From Rhynchosporium graminicola (Eukaryota; Ascomycota; Leotiomycetes; Helotiales; Ploettnerulaceae): a stretch of 64,000 bases of DNA. The number at the start of each line of letters is the position of its first letter. The first letter of the stretch is position 1. Location of the stretch: positions 1-64,000 of the forward strand of contig FJUW01000087.1 of NCBI GenBank assembly GCA_900074885.1. Reading direction: 5' to 3'. The translations under genes were made by a program, and so were the position numbers. Below the pieces are notes generated by a model that was not told the origin of the DNA, did not search any database, and saw nothing but the letters and a program-made list of their open reading frames with translations. Shown here in pieces: positions 63,731-64,000 of the stretch.

Positions 63731-64000
63731 TCAAGCACCCAGTCGAAGCTTAGTCATCTTCGACCACCCAGTCGGGGCTTAGTCAGCTTCAACCACCAAG
63801 TCGAAGCTTAGTCATCATCGACCACCCAGTCGAACTTCGACGATCAAAATCGAAGCTTAGTCAGCTTCGACCAACCAGTCGAAGCTTAGTCATCCTCGAC
63901 CACCCACTCGAACTTCGATCATCAAAAATCGAAGCTTAGTCATCTTCGACCACAGACGAAGCGGGTCCTTCGACCACCCAGACGGAGCGCGTCGACTTTG
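63731..64000 (+). repeat. Hairpin minisatellite array B, runs off the window end
   Basis: About ten units. Long units of 27-29 bp (AGTCGAAGCTTAGTCATCTT then CGACCACCC) are interspersed with short 21-22 bp units (AGTCGAACTTCGACGATCAA). Order is long x3, short, long x2, short, long, then diverged units. Each long unit folds as TCGAAG/CTTCGA or TCGAAGCT/AGCTTCGA. Each short unit has the palindrome TCGAACTTCGA. Confidence 0.85.

Noticed and set aside
63731..64000. CRISPR-like reading of the regular 27-29 bp repeats
   Set aside because: There are no unique spacers; repeats are directly tandem and the setting is a fungal chromosome. It is a minisatellite.

Overview
The window starts at a chromosome end. 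Bases 1-90 are fifteen perfect CCCTAA units, the C-rich strand of a TTAGGG telomere. The genes have short introns (46-80 nt, GT/AG, CTAAC/CTGAC-like branch sites). The repeats show the C-to-T decay typical of repeat-induced point mutation (RIP): CpA and TpG are almost absent and TpA is in excess. The laccase carries the DSGL C-terminus of ascomycete laccases. Together these indicate a filamentous ascomycete (Pezizomycotina). A Leotiomycete/Helotiales relative is plausible but is only inference.

Layout. 1-3650: telomere, a 100-bp subtelomeric repeat, a 218-bp tandem array, a short GC island and the decayed 3' end of a LINE-type retrotransposon. 3650-7100: gene-poor subtelomeric DNA with one spliced small secreted cysteine-rich peptide gene and a pseudogene stopped by two TAA codons. 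7100-33774: a 26.7-kb RIP-mutated block that I resolve into four nested LTR elements. An unclassified outer element (E0) holds a chromodomain Ty3/gypsy element (E1). E1 holds a second gypsy element (E2), and E2 holds another member of its own family (E3). Both inner insertions have clear 5-bp target duplications. E3 contains two N characters and a 2.54-kb duplication that looks like an assembly join. 33780-38300: decayed gene fragments and an intact six-exon P-loop ATPase gene (HerA/FtsK-like). 38860-40360: two inverted-repeat elements, one with a perfect 8-bp target duplication. 40500-64000: ordinary gene space with a six-cysteine secreted protein, a divergent pair of SMP plus C2 proteins (Mug190/tricalbin-like), an 1825-residue ankyrin/coiled-coil protein, a laccase and a four-helix membrane protein (DUF7704-like). 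A family of hairpin-forming minisatellite repeats brackets the last two genes.

How it fits together. The end-proximal 40 kb behaves as a transposon graveyard in which RIP has inactivated the elements and apparently at least one neighbouring gene. Two candidate effector-like secreted proteins sit at the borders of this compartment. From 42 kb inward there are conserved housekeeping-like genes: two putative ER/plasma-membrane contact-site lipid-transfer proteins sharing one 0.8-kb divergent promoter region, then the ankyrin scaffold and the extracellular oxidase. All gene models are read by eye from splice signals and family motifs. No database search or composition count was run.
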